DNA of 64,000 nt from JAKOQB01 sp036824465 (GTDB lineage: Bacteria > Pseudomonadota > Gammaproteobacteria > Burkholderiales > Burkholderiaceae_F). The translations under genes were made by a program, and so were the position numbers. How positions within the stretch are numbered: the first letter of the stretch is position 1; each line of letters begins with the position of its first letter. Below are positions 16,545-25,933 of the stretch, one piece after another. The stretch is taken from positions 62,001 to 126,000 of the forward strand of contig DAITAC010000001.1 in NCBI GenBank assembly GCA_036824465.1, given 5' to 3'. The notes beneath the pieces were generated by a model. That model saw nothing but the letters and a program-made list of their open reading frames with translations, did not search any database and had not been told where the DNA came from.

Positions 16545-17504
16545 ATGCTTCGGACCGTCGTCGGCGCGCTGCTGGCCGCAATCGCACTGGCGGCAGCAGC
16601 TCAGGACTATCCGACCCGGTCGATCACGATGATCGTGCCCTTTCCACCGGGTGGCGTCGCCGACACCGTCGCGCGGCCGGTGGCCGATGCGATGTCGCGC
16701 GTCCTGAGGCAGCCTGTTGTCGTCGAAAACCGTGCGGGAGCGGGCGGAGGCATCGGCATGGCAGCCGCGGCGAAAGCAGCCCCCGACGGGTACACGGTCC
16801 TACTCGCGCTGTCGTCAATCTCGATCATCCCCGAGGCTGATCGGCTACTTAAGCGTCCGGCGATGTACGAGTTGAAGCAATTGAAGCCGATCGCGCGCTT
16901 CACCGCTGATCCGACCGTGCTCGTGGTGCGCGCTGACAGCCCATGGCACACCGCGCAGGAGTTCATCGCCGACATGAAACGCGAGCCGACCCGGTATTCG
17001 TATGGCTCTTCGGGCAATTACGGCACGATGCACGTGCCGATGGAGATGCTGAAGACCGCCGCCGGCTTTCGCATGCTGCACATTCCATACACCGGCGCGG
17101 GGCCGGCGGTGGTCGCGTTGCTGGGCCGGCAGATCGATGCGTTGTCGACCGGGCCATCGACGGTGGTCCAGCACATCCGCAGCGGACGGTTGCGCGCGCT
17201 CGCCCACTGGGGCGAGGGGCGCTTGGCGGCGTTACCCGACGTGCCCAGCCTCGCCGAGCTTGGCCACCCGGTGCGGTTTTCGCAGTGGTCAGGGCTGTTC
17301 GTTCCGGCCGCAACCCCAGAACCGATCGTGGCGCGGCTGCGCGAGGCCGCGCGCCTCGGAGCAAATGATCCAAAGGTGCAGCACGTGATCGGCAATGCGG
17401 GCAGCCCGATCCTGTATCTCGATGCGCCCGACTTCCAGGATTTCTGGGACATGGACGCGGCGAGGATGGCTGACGCGGTGCAGCGGATCGGCCGCGTCGA
17501 CTGA
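16545..17504 (+). CDS. tripartite tricarboxylate transporter (Bug family) substrate-binding protein
   Basis: A 319-aa periplasmic solute receptor. A signal peptide (MLRTVVGALLAAIALAAAAQ) is followed by the Bug signature YPTRSITMIVPFPPGGVADTVAR and VVENRAGAGGGIG. Such receptors bind carboxylates and feed TctAB permeases, and they are hugely expanded in Burkholderiales. No TctA or TctB lies nearby, so it is an orphan receptor. ATG at 16545 has AAGGGGG about eight bases upstream. The ligand cannot be predicted. Confidence 0.93.
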   Translation: MLRTVVGALLAAIALAAAAQDYPTRSITMIVPFPPGGVADTVARPVADAMSRVLRQPVVVENRAGAGGGIGMAAAAKAAPDGYTVLLALSSISIIPEADRLLKRPAMYELKQLKPIARFTADPTVLVVRADSPWHTAQEFIADMKREPTRYSYGSSGNYGTMHVPMEMLKTAAGFRMLHIPYTGAGPAVVALLGRQIDALSTGPSTVVQHIRSGRLRALAHWGEGRLAALPDVPSLAELGHPVRFSQWSGLFVPAATPEPIVARLREAARLGANDPKVQHVIGNAGSPILYLDAPDFQDFWDMDAARMADAVQRIGRVD

Positions 17505-17514
17505 TTCAAGACGG

Positions 17515-18024
17515 TCACGGGAGTTTGATGCGATAGCGCACTTCGCACATTGTCTTGCCGCCCAGCTCGAAATTCTTCCCGGAATCTGGCTCCAGCCGCC
17601 AGCCCAAATGTTCATACGCCGAACGTGCACGGGGATTGTCGGCAAAGACCCAGAGCGTCGCGGTTGTCATGCCGTCAGCGACCAGCCGGTCGCGCGCCGC
17701 TCGCCAAAGAGACCGCGCTACACCTCGACTCCAGGCGGTGGGCCGCACATACAGCGCCCACACTTCGCCGGTCGAGGCACCTGCATCAGCATCACGCGAA
17801 GGGCCGATGCTGATCCACCCGCACATTGCTCCTTCTTCCTCCGCAACGAGCACCGTTACCGAACCAGTCTCGATCGACTGCTGCCACATCGCGCTGCGCT
17901 CGCCGGTCGACAGCGCATTGAGATATTCGTCGGGCACCAGGCCGCGATACGCATGTCGCCACGTCAGGACGTGAATGCGCGCAATCTCGTCGGCATCATC
18001 CGGCGCAGCGATGCGAGTCGTCAT
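17515..18024 (-). CDS. GNAT-family N-acetyltransferase
   Basis: A 169-aa single-domain GNAT. It starts with IAAPDDADEIARIHVLTWRHAYRGLVPDEYL, a common opening in this family. Motif A is EVWALYVRPTAWSRGVARSLW and motif B is NPRARSAYEHLGW. The usual Q/RxxGxG loop is altered to AWSRGVA. It is convergent with the Bug receptor gene (10 bases apart) and divergent from ppx. The substrate is unknown. Confidence 0.85.
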   Translation of the reverse strand: MTTRIAAPDDADEIARIHVLTWRHAYRGLVPDEYLNALSTGERSAMWQQSIETGSVTVLVAEEEGAMCGWISIGPSRDADAGASTGEVWALYVRPTAWSRGVARSLWRAARDRLVADGMTTATLWVFADNPRARSAYEHLGWRLEPDSGKNFELGGKTMCEVRYRIKLP

Positions 18025-18103
18025 GCTTTCATCCTGAAGCTGTTGGTCGAAACGTAGAATCGGCGCAGTCTATTCAGCACCGCGTCTTGCGCCGCCCCAT
18101 TTC

Positions 18104-19567
18104 ATGTTGCTGGCTGCAGTTGATCTTGGTTCGAACAGCTTCCGCCTGGAGATCGGTCGCGCCGATGGCAGTCATGTTGAACCCCTGGGTTACTGGAAGG
18201 AGACGGTCCGACTCGCGCGCGGCCTCGGCGACGATCAGCGGCTTTCAAAGAAGGCGATCGACACCGCGTGCGAATGCCTGGCACGGATGAATGAGCGATT
18301 GCGCGGCATCAAGGGCGAGCACGTGCGCGCCGTCGGCACTCAGACCCTGCGCGAAGCGCGCAACGTCAATGAGTTTCTCCTCGAGGCCCAGGCTGCGCTC
18401 GGGCATCCGATCGAGGTGATTTCCGGCCGTGAAGAGGCACGCCTGATTTTCGAAGGCTGCATGCACGCGCTGCCGCCAGCGTCGAACCGGCGCCTCGTGG
18501 TTGATATCGGCGGCGCATCGACCGAAGCGATCATCGGTCGCGACTTCACCGCGCAGGCGGCGGAGTCATTCAAGATCGGGTGCGTCAACACGACACTGCG
18601 ATACTTCAGGAGCGGCAACATCGATCGCGGCGGCTTCAAGCGTGCGGTGGTCGCATGCTCGGCCGAGCTGGAAGAAGCGATCGCGCAGTTTTCGCGCAGC
18701 AACTGGGACGAAGCGTATGGAACCAGTGGCACGGCCGGCGCAGTAACTGAGATCCTGCGCGCGGAAGGTTGGGCGAACGGAACAATCACGTCCGAAGGCT
18801 TGCTCAGAATGCGGCAGGCGCTGCTGGACTTCGGTGAGATCAGGCGCATCCGGTTGGCCGGCATGAAGCCGGAACGGCAGGAGGTGATCGCTGGCGGCGT
18901 GGCGGTGTTGATCGCCGTGTTCGACACGCTCGGCATCACCGAAATGCAGCTCGGGCGCGGCGGGCTGCGTGTGGGTGTAATTTACGACTTGCTGGGACGG
19001 CGGGAACGGCGCGACGTTCGTGATGCGACGGTCGAGCGCCTCCAGTCACGGTTTGGTGTCGACCGTGCGCAGGCGAAGCGGGTCGCGCTGATTGCGCGGC
19101 AGTTCCACGACGCTCTGGAGCCGCACGCAGACGAGGAGCATGTAAAGCGACTAGCGTGGGCCGCCGCATTGCACGAGGTCGGGTTCGCCATTTCGCATAA
19201 CGACCATCACAAGCATGGCGCTTATCTGGTGCAGCACGGTGATCTGGCCGGCTTCTCCACCACAGATCAGGAACGGATCGCGACACTGATCCTCAGCCAA
19301 CGGGGCAACCTGAAGAAGGTCATCGACGCGCTGATGGACGAGCAGCGCGTTGCAAAGATCGTCTCGCTCCGACTGGCGGTGATCCTTTGCCACGCGCGGC
19401 GCGAAGTGCAGTTGCCGAAGTGGACGCTGAGGACCGGTAAGACGTCGATTGACCTGGGACTCGACGCCGATTGGCTCTCGCGTCACCCGCTGACGCAGCA
19501 CCTGCTCGATGAAGAAGCGGGGCAGTGGGAAAAGGTCGGAATACGCTTTGGTCTGAAGTCGCTTTAG
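18104..19567 (+). CDS. ppx: exopolyphosphatase / guanosine-5'-triphosphate,3'-diphosphate phosphatase family
   Basis: Processively removes phosphate from polyphosphate chains, opposing Ppk; some relatives (GppA) also hydrolyse pppGpp. The 487-aa protein has the ASKHA phosphate loop AAVDLGSNSFRLEIG at its start, the second loop VVDIGGASTEAIIG, and GTSGTAGAVTEI. The C-terminal part has HD-like residues (WAAALHEVGFAISHNDHHKHG) as in E. coli Ppx. It is close to ppk and sixA but on the opposite strand; the ppx stop faces the sixA stop 10 bases away. Confidence 0.95.
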   Translation: MLLAAVDLGSNSFRLEIGRADGSHVEPLGYWKETVRLARGLGDDQRLSKKAIDTACECLARMNERLRGIKGEHVRAVGTQTLREARNVNEFLLEAQAALGHPIEVISGREEARLIFEGCMHALPPASNRRLVVDIGGASTEAIIGRDFTAQAAESFKIGCVNTTLRYFRSGNIDRGGFKRAVVACSAELEEAIAQFSRSNWDEAYGTSGTAGAVTEILRAEGWANGTITSEGLLRMRQALLDFGEIRRIRLAGMKPERQEVIAGGVAVLIAVFDTLGITEMQLGRGGLRVGVIYDLLGRRERRDVRDATVERLQSRFGVDRAQAKRVALIARQFHDALEPHADEEHVKRLAWAAALHEVGFAISHNDHHKHGAYLVQHGDLAGFSTTDQERIATLILSQRGNLKKVIDALMDEQRVAKIVSLRLAVILCHARREVQLPKWTLRTGKTSIDLGLDADWLSRHPLTQHLLDEEAGQWEKVGIRFGLKSL

Positions 19568-19577
19568 CCTGCAATCC

Positions 19578-20042
19578 CTACAACAGTTCGGGACTGATGA
19601 CGGCTCGCAACACAAGCTGACTCTCACCGTCGCGCTCGCGCGAGCTGATCCACCAGATGCCGCCCTTCTTGATCGACCAGTCCTGCTCGCGGCCAGCCAG
19701 CAATCGGCTCGCAACCCAGCCGAGCGTCGGCTGATGCCCAACGATCACCACCGTCGATCTGCCGTTGGGCCAGCCGGCGGCACCAAGCACATCCTCGGCC
19801 CCGGCCCCTGGCGCCAACTGCTCGACAGTCCTGAACTTGCGCTTCGAGATCTCTGCCAGCGCCGTTGCGGTCTGCTGCGAACGCGCCGCCGGGCTGACCA
19901 GCACGCGCGCCGAATCGGGCAACTGTGCGTGCAGCCATTCAGCCATGCGGCGCGCCTGCTTTTCGCCCTTGGCGGTGAGCTTGCGCCCAAGGTCGGGCTC
20001 ACCCACCTCTGCTTCAGCGTGGCGCCAAAGAACCAGTTCCAT
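19578..20042 (-). CDS. sixA: phosphohistidine phosphatase SixA
   Basis: A 154-aa histidine phosphatase. Catalytic RH is in LVLWRHAEAE (His at residue 8), and the second catalytic His is in VIVGHQPTLGW. SixA removes phosphate from phosphohistidine (ArcB and PTS-Ntr in E. coli). It lies 17 bases downstream of ppk on the same strand, so the two probably form an operon; Ppk also works through a phosphohistidine, which makes the pairing suggestive but not proof of function. Confidence 0.92.
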   Translation of the reverse strand: MELVLWRHAEAEVGEPDLGRKLTAKGEKQARRMAEWLHAQLPDSARVLVSPAARSQQTATALAEISKRKFRTVEQLAPGAGAEDVLGAAGWPNGRSTVVIVGHQPTLGWVASRLLAGREQDWSIKKGGIWWISSRERDGESQLVLRAVISPELL

Positions 20043-20058
20043 CGTCGTCGTTCAACGA

Positions 20059-22227
20059 TCAGCTTGAAGCGGCGAGCTGCTGCAACAGCGCGCGCTGCGA
20101 GGAGTAACCCGGGCCGCGCGGCTTCGGAGGCCGGTATTCGCCGTCGGGACCGAGGGTCCACGCATTTGCAGTGTCGATCAGGTAGGGCAGCAGGCCCTCA
20201 TCGATCACGCGCTGCTTCAGCTTCCTGTTCAGCACCGGCCATGCAACCTCGATGCGACGAAACAGGTTGCGGCCCATCCAGTCCGCGCTCGACAGGTACA
20301 CGTCGTCGCTGCCGCCGTTGCGGAAGTAGTAGATCCGGTGATGTTCGAGAAAGCGCCCCACGATAGAACGCACGCTGATGTTCTCCGACAGCCCCTTCAC
20401 GCCAGGTCGCAGACAGCAGGCGCCGCGAATGATGAGGTCGATCTTCACTCCGGCCTGCGACGCGACGTACAGCGCGTTGATGGTCGCCTCGTCGATCAGC
20501 GCGTTCATCTTCGCGACGATGCGGCCCGGCTTGCCGCTGCGGACAATCTCCGCCTCTCGCGCGATCGCGGCAATCACGCGCTTGTGCAGCGTGAACGGCG
20601 CCACCCACAGATGAGTCAGTCTCGCGAGTTTGTTCTGACTCGTGAGGTGCATGAACACGCGCTCGACGTCGGCGCACAGCACCGGGTCGGCGGTCAGCAT
20701 GCCGAAGTCGGTGTACAGCTTGGTCGTGGCCGGGTGGTAGTTGCCGGTACCCAGGTGCGCGTAGTGAACGAGCCGCGCCCTGGACTCCTTGCGCTTTGAG
20801 GATTCTTCCTCGCGCCGCAGGACAAGCAGCATCTTGGCGTGCGTCTTAAGGCCCACTACGCCGTAGACCACCTGCGCGCCGACCGCCTCGAGGCGTTCGG
20901 CGAGGTTGATGTTCGCTTCCTCGTCGAAGCGGGCCTTCAATTCGACGATCACGGTGATTTCCTTGCCGCGTCGCGCAGCGTCGACGAGCAGATCGACCAG
21001 GATCGATGCGGTGCCGGTGCGATACAGCGTCATGCGGATGGCAACCACCTTGGGATCGAGCACCGCCTGGCGCAGGAATTCGATCACCGGCTCGAAGCTC
21101 TCGAACGGGTGATGCATCAGGATGTCGCCGCGTTTCATCGCGTCGAACATGTCGGCACCTTCGGCCGACTGCGTCACCCTGGCGGGCCACGCCGGCACAA
21201 ATGACGACCAACGCAATTGCGGTTGCGAAATGTGATCGACCAGCTGAGTCATGCGCACCAGGTTGACCGGGCCATCGACGCGAAAGACCGCTTCGTTAGG
21301 CAGCTGAAACTGCTCGCGCAGCATCAGTTCGAGTTGCGGCGGACAGGTGCGCAACACTTCCAGCCGCAGCGGATTGCCAAAGTGACGCTGGGTCAGCTCA
21401 ACGCGCATGGCCTGACGCAAGTTTTTCACCTCGCGCTCATCGACCCATAGGTCGGAGTCGCGCGTGACGCGAAACTGTGAGAAGCCGGTCACGACTCGGC
21501 CCGGAAATACATCGGCCAGATGCGCGCGGATCACCGAGGTCAGCATCACGAACGCCAGCTTGCCGGGGGCAAGCCGTGCCGGCAGTGGAATCACGCGCGG
21601 CAGCACGCGCGGCACTTTCAGGATTGCGGTCGCCGCGGCCCGGCCATAGGCGTCCTTGCCTTCGAGCGCGATGATGAAATTCAGCGCCTTGTTCATCACC
21701 TGCGGAAAGGGATGCGATGGATCGAGTCCGATCGGCGCCAGCAACGGCCTGACTTCGCTTTCAAAGTACTCCCGCACCCACGTCCGCTGTGCCGCCGTTC
21801 GCTTGGCGTGGTTGATGACCACGATGTTTCGTTTCTCCAGCAACGGCATCAGCGTCTGATTGAACAGCGCGTACTGCCGCTCAACCAATGCATGCGCACG
21901 CTCGGAAATGCGCAGGTACAGCCCCCACTGCGATGCCTGCGGTCCCCACCCGCTCATGGCGCCCACTTCGTCGCGCATTTCGTCGATCAGATCGGACAGG
22001 CGAATCTCGAAGAACTCATCCAGATTGGATGAAACGATGCAGATGAATCGCAGCCGTTCCGCAAGTGGAACGTCCGTGCGCTGGGCCAGCGCAAGCACGC
22101 GTTCGTTGAAGGCGAGCTGCGACAGTTCCCGATTGGAAAAGCGCTCCGTCGGCGCCAAAGACCCGATCTTCTTGTCCCTGCGGTCCTTTCCGGACCGGTG
22201 TTTCAACCTGTGTTTCCAGCGCACCAT
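20059..22227 (-). CDS. ppk1: polyphosphate kinase 1
   Basis: Reversibly polymerises the gamma phosphate of ATP into polyphosphate at the membrane periphery. The 722-aa protein has the full PPK1 architecture: N domain (RFSNRELSQLAFNERVLA), head domain, and two PLD-like catalytic domains. The segment VVGLKTHAKMLLVLRR carries the autophosphorylated His. HLGTGNYHPATTKLYTDFG and the C-terminal SSADWMGRNLFRRIEVAWPV are also conserved. ATG at 22227 is preferred to an upstream TTG at 22239; neither has a strong ribosome site. It is followed by sixA and lies opposite ppx. Confidence 0.96.
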   Translation of the reverse strand: MVRWKHRLKHRSGKDRRDKKIGSLAPTERFSNRELSQLAFNERVLALAQRTDVPLAERLRFICIVSSNLDEFFEIRLSDLIDEMRDEVGAMSGWGPQASQWGLYLRISERAHALVERQYALFNQTLMPLLEKRNIVVINHAKRTAAQRTWVREYFESEVRPLLAPIGLDPSHPFPQVMNKALNFIIALEGKDAYGRAAATAILKVPRVLPRVIPLPARLAPGKLAFVMLTSVIRAHLADVFPGRVVTGFSQFRVTRDSDLWVDEREVKNLRQAMRVELTQRHFGNPLRLEVLRTCPPQLELMLREQFQLPNEAVFRVDGPVNLVRMTQLVDHISQPQLRWSSFVPAWPARVTQSAEGADMFDAMKRGDILMHHPFESFEPVIEFLRQAVLDPKVVAIRMTLYRTGTASILVDLLVDAARRGKEITVIVELKARFDEEANINLAERLEAVGAQVVYGVVGLKTHAKMLLVLRREEESSKRKESRARLVHYAHLGTGNYHPATTKLYTDFGMLTADPVLCADVERVFMHLTSQNKLARLTHLWVAPFTLHKRVIAAIAREAEIVRSGKPGRIVAKMNALIDEATINALYVASQAGVKIDLIIRGACCLRPGVKGLSENISVRSIVGRFLEHHRIYYFRNGGSDDVYLSSADWMGRNLFRRIEVAWPVLNRKLKQRVIDEGLLPYLIDTANAWTLGPDGEYRPPKPRGPGYSSQRALLQQLAASS

Positions 22228-22362
22228 AAAAATCGTCAATGACCACGTGATGACAGGTTCGGCACACTTACAATGCCGCCGCCGCGATCGGAGCTGAAAT
22301 CGATTCTATGCGCGACATCGAATGATCCAACCGACTCCGGCTTGCGTCGCAGATATCCCCGG

Positions 22363-23055
22363 ATGACAAACTCCACCGCTGAGGCCGCCCCCGCAACGCC
22401 GCCACTGATCGTGGTCGAGCACGTGCAAAAAAGCTACGACCATGCGTCGCCGGTCCTGGACGACCTGAGTTTCACCGTGCAACGCGGCGAGTTCCTGCTG
22501 TTAACCGGGCCGAGCGGCGCGGGCAAGTCGACGCTGTTGCGGCTGCTGGCGGCGCTGGAACCGCCGTCGAGAGGACGAATCGTCATTGCCGACAAGGACC
22601 TGGCGCAGTTGAAGCAACGCGGACGCGCTGCCCTGCGCCGCACGCTGGGGATCGTGCCGCAGGATCTGCTGCTGCTCCCCGATCGTACGGCGCTGGAAAA
22701 CGTGATGTTGCCCGGCCTGATAGCCGGTCTGTCACGCTCCGACGCTCGCGCTCGCGCACAGGTTGCACTTGCACGCGTAGGAATCGCCGACGAAGCGTTG
22801 CACCCGCCGGCGCTGTCTGGAGGGGCTCAGCAGCGAGTTGCGCTGGCACGAGCCATTGTCAATCGGCCCGCAGTGGTTCTCGCTGATGAACCAACCGCGC
22901 ATCTGGATTCGCAGGCGGCCGCGGCTATCCTGCGGCTGCTGGATGATTTTTCCGCATCTGGAATTGCCGTGGTGCTCGCATCGCATGGTGAGGCGGTCCC
23001 CGTTCCTGAGCGCGCGCGCGTGCTGCGCCTAACCAACGGAAGACTTGCCGCATGA
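22363..23055 (+). CDS. ftsE: cell division ATP-binding protein FtsE
   Basis: Cytosolic ATPase of the FtsEX complex, which couples the division ring to septal wall hydrolases through EnvC-type activators. The 230-aa protein has Walker A GPSGAGKST, the signature motif LSGGAQQRVALARA (A in place of the usual Q) and Walker B VVLADEP. ATG at 22363 (MTNSTAEAA) adds a short extension before the ABC domain; the frame upstream is unsupported. ftsX starts 55 bases after its stop. An EnvC-like protein, a likely partner, is encoded at 47235. Confidence 0.92.
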   Translation: MTNSTAEAAPATPPLIVVEHVQKSYDHASPVLDDLSFTVQRGEFLLLTGPSGAGKSTLLRLLAALEPPSRGRIVIADKDLAQLKQRGRAALRRTLGIVPQDLLLLPDRTALENVMLPGLIAGLSRSDARARAQVALARVGIADEALHPPALSGGAQQRVALARAIVNRPAVVLADEPTAHLDSQAAAAILRLLDDFSASGIAVVLASHGEAVPVPERARVLRLTNGRLAA

Positions 23056-23110
23056 TCGTGCCGGACCGCCCCAAGCGCGATTCCTTGGCGCGAGGCAACA
23101 AGGTAGCCCA

Positions 23111-24013
23111 ATGAGCGCAGTCGCGCTGTTTTCGCACGCGGTGCGTGACACCGGCCGATTACTGCGTCGGCGCTTTGCGACGTTCACGCTGGCGGTGCTG
23201 TTGTGCACGTCCGCGCTCACACTGCCTTTGCTGGCGGTGACGATCGGGTACGGTCTGATGCCGCTGGCCAGTCGCATCCCGATCACTCCGGAACTCAGCG
23301 TCTTTGCTTCGCTGTCGGCGAGCAATCAGGACATCAGTGCACTCAAGGCGGAGCTCGAAGGCGCTCCTGGCGTCGAGCGCGTTCAGTGGATCACGCGCGA
23401 TCAATCGCTGGCGGAGCTGGTGCGTCGCGCCGGAGGTGCGTCGCCCCTTGCAGAGATCAAACCCAACCCGCTTCCAGATACGCTGATCGTGACCTTTGGG
23501 CGCGGCATCACGGCCGACGAGCTTGAGTCGGCGGCGACCCTATTCCGCAAACTGCCCAGGGTTGACGGTGTGCACGCTGACAGCAGCTGGTATCGCAAGG
23601 CCGTCGGACTGGGCCGTGTCTTCGCGCGCGTTGGGTTGTTCGTCGGCGTCTTGACAATCGGTCTCTTTGCGTTAGTGGTGATGGGAGCGGTCCGACTGGT
23701 CGCGATGACCGACCGCGATGAACTCAGGCTCCTGCGCCTGATCGGCGCTGACGATCGTCACATCGCCCGGCCGTATGCCTACGCGGGCGGGATCGCACTG
23801 CTTGTTGCCAGCGCGCTCTCGGTGGCAACCGTTGCCGCCCTGCTCTATACGTTGGGCCCGGATCTGCGCTGGCTCGAACAGGTTCTGGGCATGTCGATCA
23901 GTCTCGCAATGCTTCCCTGGCCGGCGTTGGCGGGGTTGGCGGTGGTGGCTCTTGCAGTTGGGATGCTCGGTGGTTCGATTGGGATTCGAAGCGCGATGCG
24001 ACGCGTTACTTAG
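23111..24013 (+). CDS. ftsX: cell division protein FtsX
   Basis: Membrane subunit of FtsEX. The 300-aa protein has one membrane segment after a short cytosolic N-terminus (FATFTLAVLLCTSALTLPLLAVTIG). An extracellular domain follows (LSVFASLSASNQDISALKAELEG to VDSSWYRK-like HADSSWYRKAVGL), then three membrane segments in the FtsX permease domain. The family motif RDELRLLRLIGADDRHI is present. It sits in the order ftsE-ftsX-rpoH typical of proteobacteria. Confidence 0.93.
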   Translation: MSAVALFSHAVRDTGRLLRRRFATFTLAVLLCTSALTLPLLAVTIGYGLMPLASRIPITPELSVFASLSASNQDISALKAELEGAPGVERVQWITRDQSLAELVRRAGGASPLAEIKPNPLPDTLIVTFGRGITADELESAATLFRKLPRVDGVHADSSWYRKAVGLGRVFARVGLFVGVLTIGLFALVVMGAVRLVAMTDRDELRLLRLIGADDRHIARPYAYAGGIALLVASALSVATVAALLYTLGPDLRWLEQVLGMSISLAMLPWPALAGLAVVALAVGMLGGSIGIRSAMRRVT

Positions 24014-24069
24014 CGACCGCGCCTCGCATCCAGATGCCTCAGTCAGTGAGCGCTTCCTGTCTTGTATCT

Positions 24070-24086
24070 CCCTATTGGCCATAGGG
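24070..24086 (+). other. small hairpin between ftsX and rpoH
   Basis: CCCTAT (24070-24075) pairs with ATAGGG (24081-24086) around a five-base loop, followed by AAAAC. It is 57 bases after the ftsX stop. It is too weak and lacks a T-run for a clear terminator; it may be a 5' leader element of rpoH. Confidence 0.35.
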
Positions 24087-24128
24087 AAAACGGCGATTGA
24101 ACCATTCCTGCCGGCCCGACTCTATCGG

Positions 24129-24155
24129 CTAGCACTCTCGTAGTTGGAGTGCTAA
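24129..24155 (+). promoter_or_regulatory. CIRCE operator (HrcA-binding inverted repeat) upstream of rpoH
   Basis: CTAGCACTC (24129-24137), nine-base spacer, GAGTGCTAA (24147-24155). The canonical CIRCE element is TTAGCACTC-N9-GAGTGCTAA, so 17 of 18 arm positions match and the spacer length is exact. It ends nine bases before the rpoH ATG, where HrcA binding could block transcription or the leader could fold over the start. No hrcA gene is in the window. Confidence 0.85.
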
Positions 24156-24164
24156 CATAAATCC

Positions 24165-25076
<912 letters not shown>

Positions 25077-25115
25077 GCGGCACAGAAGTCTTCTGACGGT
25101 TGGTTGGCTCGACAG

Positions 25116-25156
25116 ATCCGCCTCTCCTCCTCCCCCTCTCCTCCGAAGAGGCGGAT
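25116..25156 (+). other. long-loop hairpin after rpoH
   Basis: ATCCGCCTCT (25116-25125) and AGAGGCGGAT (25147-25156) are perfect 10-base inverted repeats. They enclose a pyrimidine-rich 21-base loop (CCTCC / CCCTCTCC). It directly precedes the terminator, so it may stabilise the rpoH mRNA 3' end or form part of a tandem terminator. Confidence 0.5.
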
Positions 25157-25160
25157 TCTG

Positions 25161-25187
25161 GACCCCGCTACGGCGGGGTCTTTTTTT
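25161..25187 (+). terminator. intrinsic terminator after rpoH
   Basis: GACCCCGC (25161-25168), loop TACG, GCGGGGTC (25173-25180), then seven T residues. This is the strongest Rho-independent terminator in the window and closes the rpoH transcript. Confidence 0.93.
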
Positions 25188-25227
25188 GCCTCTATGCGGC
25201 TCATTGCCTTGGGTAAGCTGCACCACC

Positions 25228-25863
25228 ATGAAAGGCGCTGGGTTCATTGACTTGTCGGTCCAGGCAGCCGTGTGCAACGCAGCGGGCTCACAACGGTCAA
25301 CCGCGCGTCGCCTCTGGACATCTCGGCTTATGCCCAGCCGGGCACTTCTCGAAGTGTCGCAGTCCATCACCAATCGCTGCCCGGCAATGCCCGGGCGTGT
25401 GCACTCTCTGGGCGAATTTGCCGACGGAGCATCGCATCGGTTGCTCGCGGCAAGACTGCCGGCGGACTGCGCTCTGCGCCTGCGCGAGCGCTTCGAGTGG
25501 TACACATGCCGCGGCGCCGGGTTCCACAATGACGCCCACTATGCGGACGTTCTGTTCGGCGCCTGGTGCATCGCCGGCCCACCGCGCGAGATCGTATTTC
25601 CGCGCGCGATGAGGCGCGTGCCCGCGGAGATCGGCGACGTGGTGATCTTCGATCCGTTCGAGCCGCACGCGGTTCTCGACCCGGGACAGGACCGCTACGC
25701 CCGCGAACGCTACGAGGGCGCAACGCCGAGCCTGTTCATCGGCTTCGAAATTGAACTTGACGCTGCGGCCATTCAGGCATTCGGCATCGATCAGGCGCCC
25801 TCGACCGGCGCGAATCTTTCAAGCTCAGTGCCAATCAACGCCGAAACCGGAGCATTGCCCTGA
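25228..25863 (+). CDS. conserved-looking hypothetical protein, possible 2OG/Fe(II)-type fold
   Basis: A 211-aa protein that I do not recognise. Its C-terminal part reads FHNDAHYADVLFGAWCIAGP ... AEIGDVVIFDPFEPHAVLDPG ... PSLFIGFEIEL. An HxD pair (HND), then GD-V-FDP-PHAV, resembles the HxD...H iron site of the 2-oxoglutarate oxygenase or cupin fold, but this is only pattern matching. The first 60 residues are poorly conserved-looking. ATG at 25228 follows the rpoH terminator; upstream frame is shadow. It is convergent with sco1. Confidence 0.55.
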   Translation: MKGAGFIDLSVQAAVCNAAGSQRSTARRLWTSRLMPSRALLEVSQSITNRCPAMPGRVHSLGEFADGASHRLLAARLPADCALRLRERFEWYTCRGAGFHNDAHYADVLFGAWCIAGPPREIVFPRAMRRVPAEIGDVVIFDPFEPHAVLDPGQDRYARERYEGATPSLFIGFEIELDAAAIQAFGIDQAPSTGANLSSSVPINAETGALP

Positions 25864-25933
25864 ACGACGAGCCGCTCGCAGCGGCAGTTCGCCATTCCCT
25901 GCAAGTTTCGCAACGCACGAAGTCGACCCGGGC

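Noticed and set aside
16545..17504. A tripartite tricarboxylate transporter operon
   Set aside because: Only the Bug receptor is present; no tctA or tctB genes lie on either side.
24097..24127. Possible sigma-32 or sigma-70 promoter TTGAAC upstream of rpoH
   Set aside because: The -10 candidates (TCTATC or CCCGACTCT) are too weak to call; only the CIRCE element is supported.
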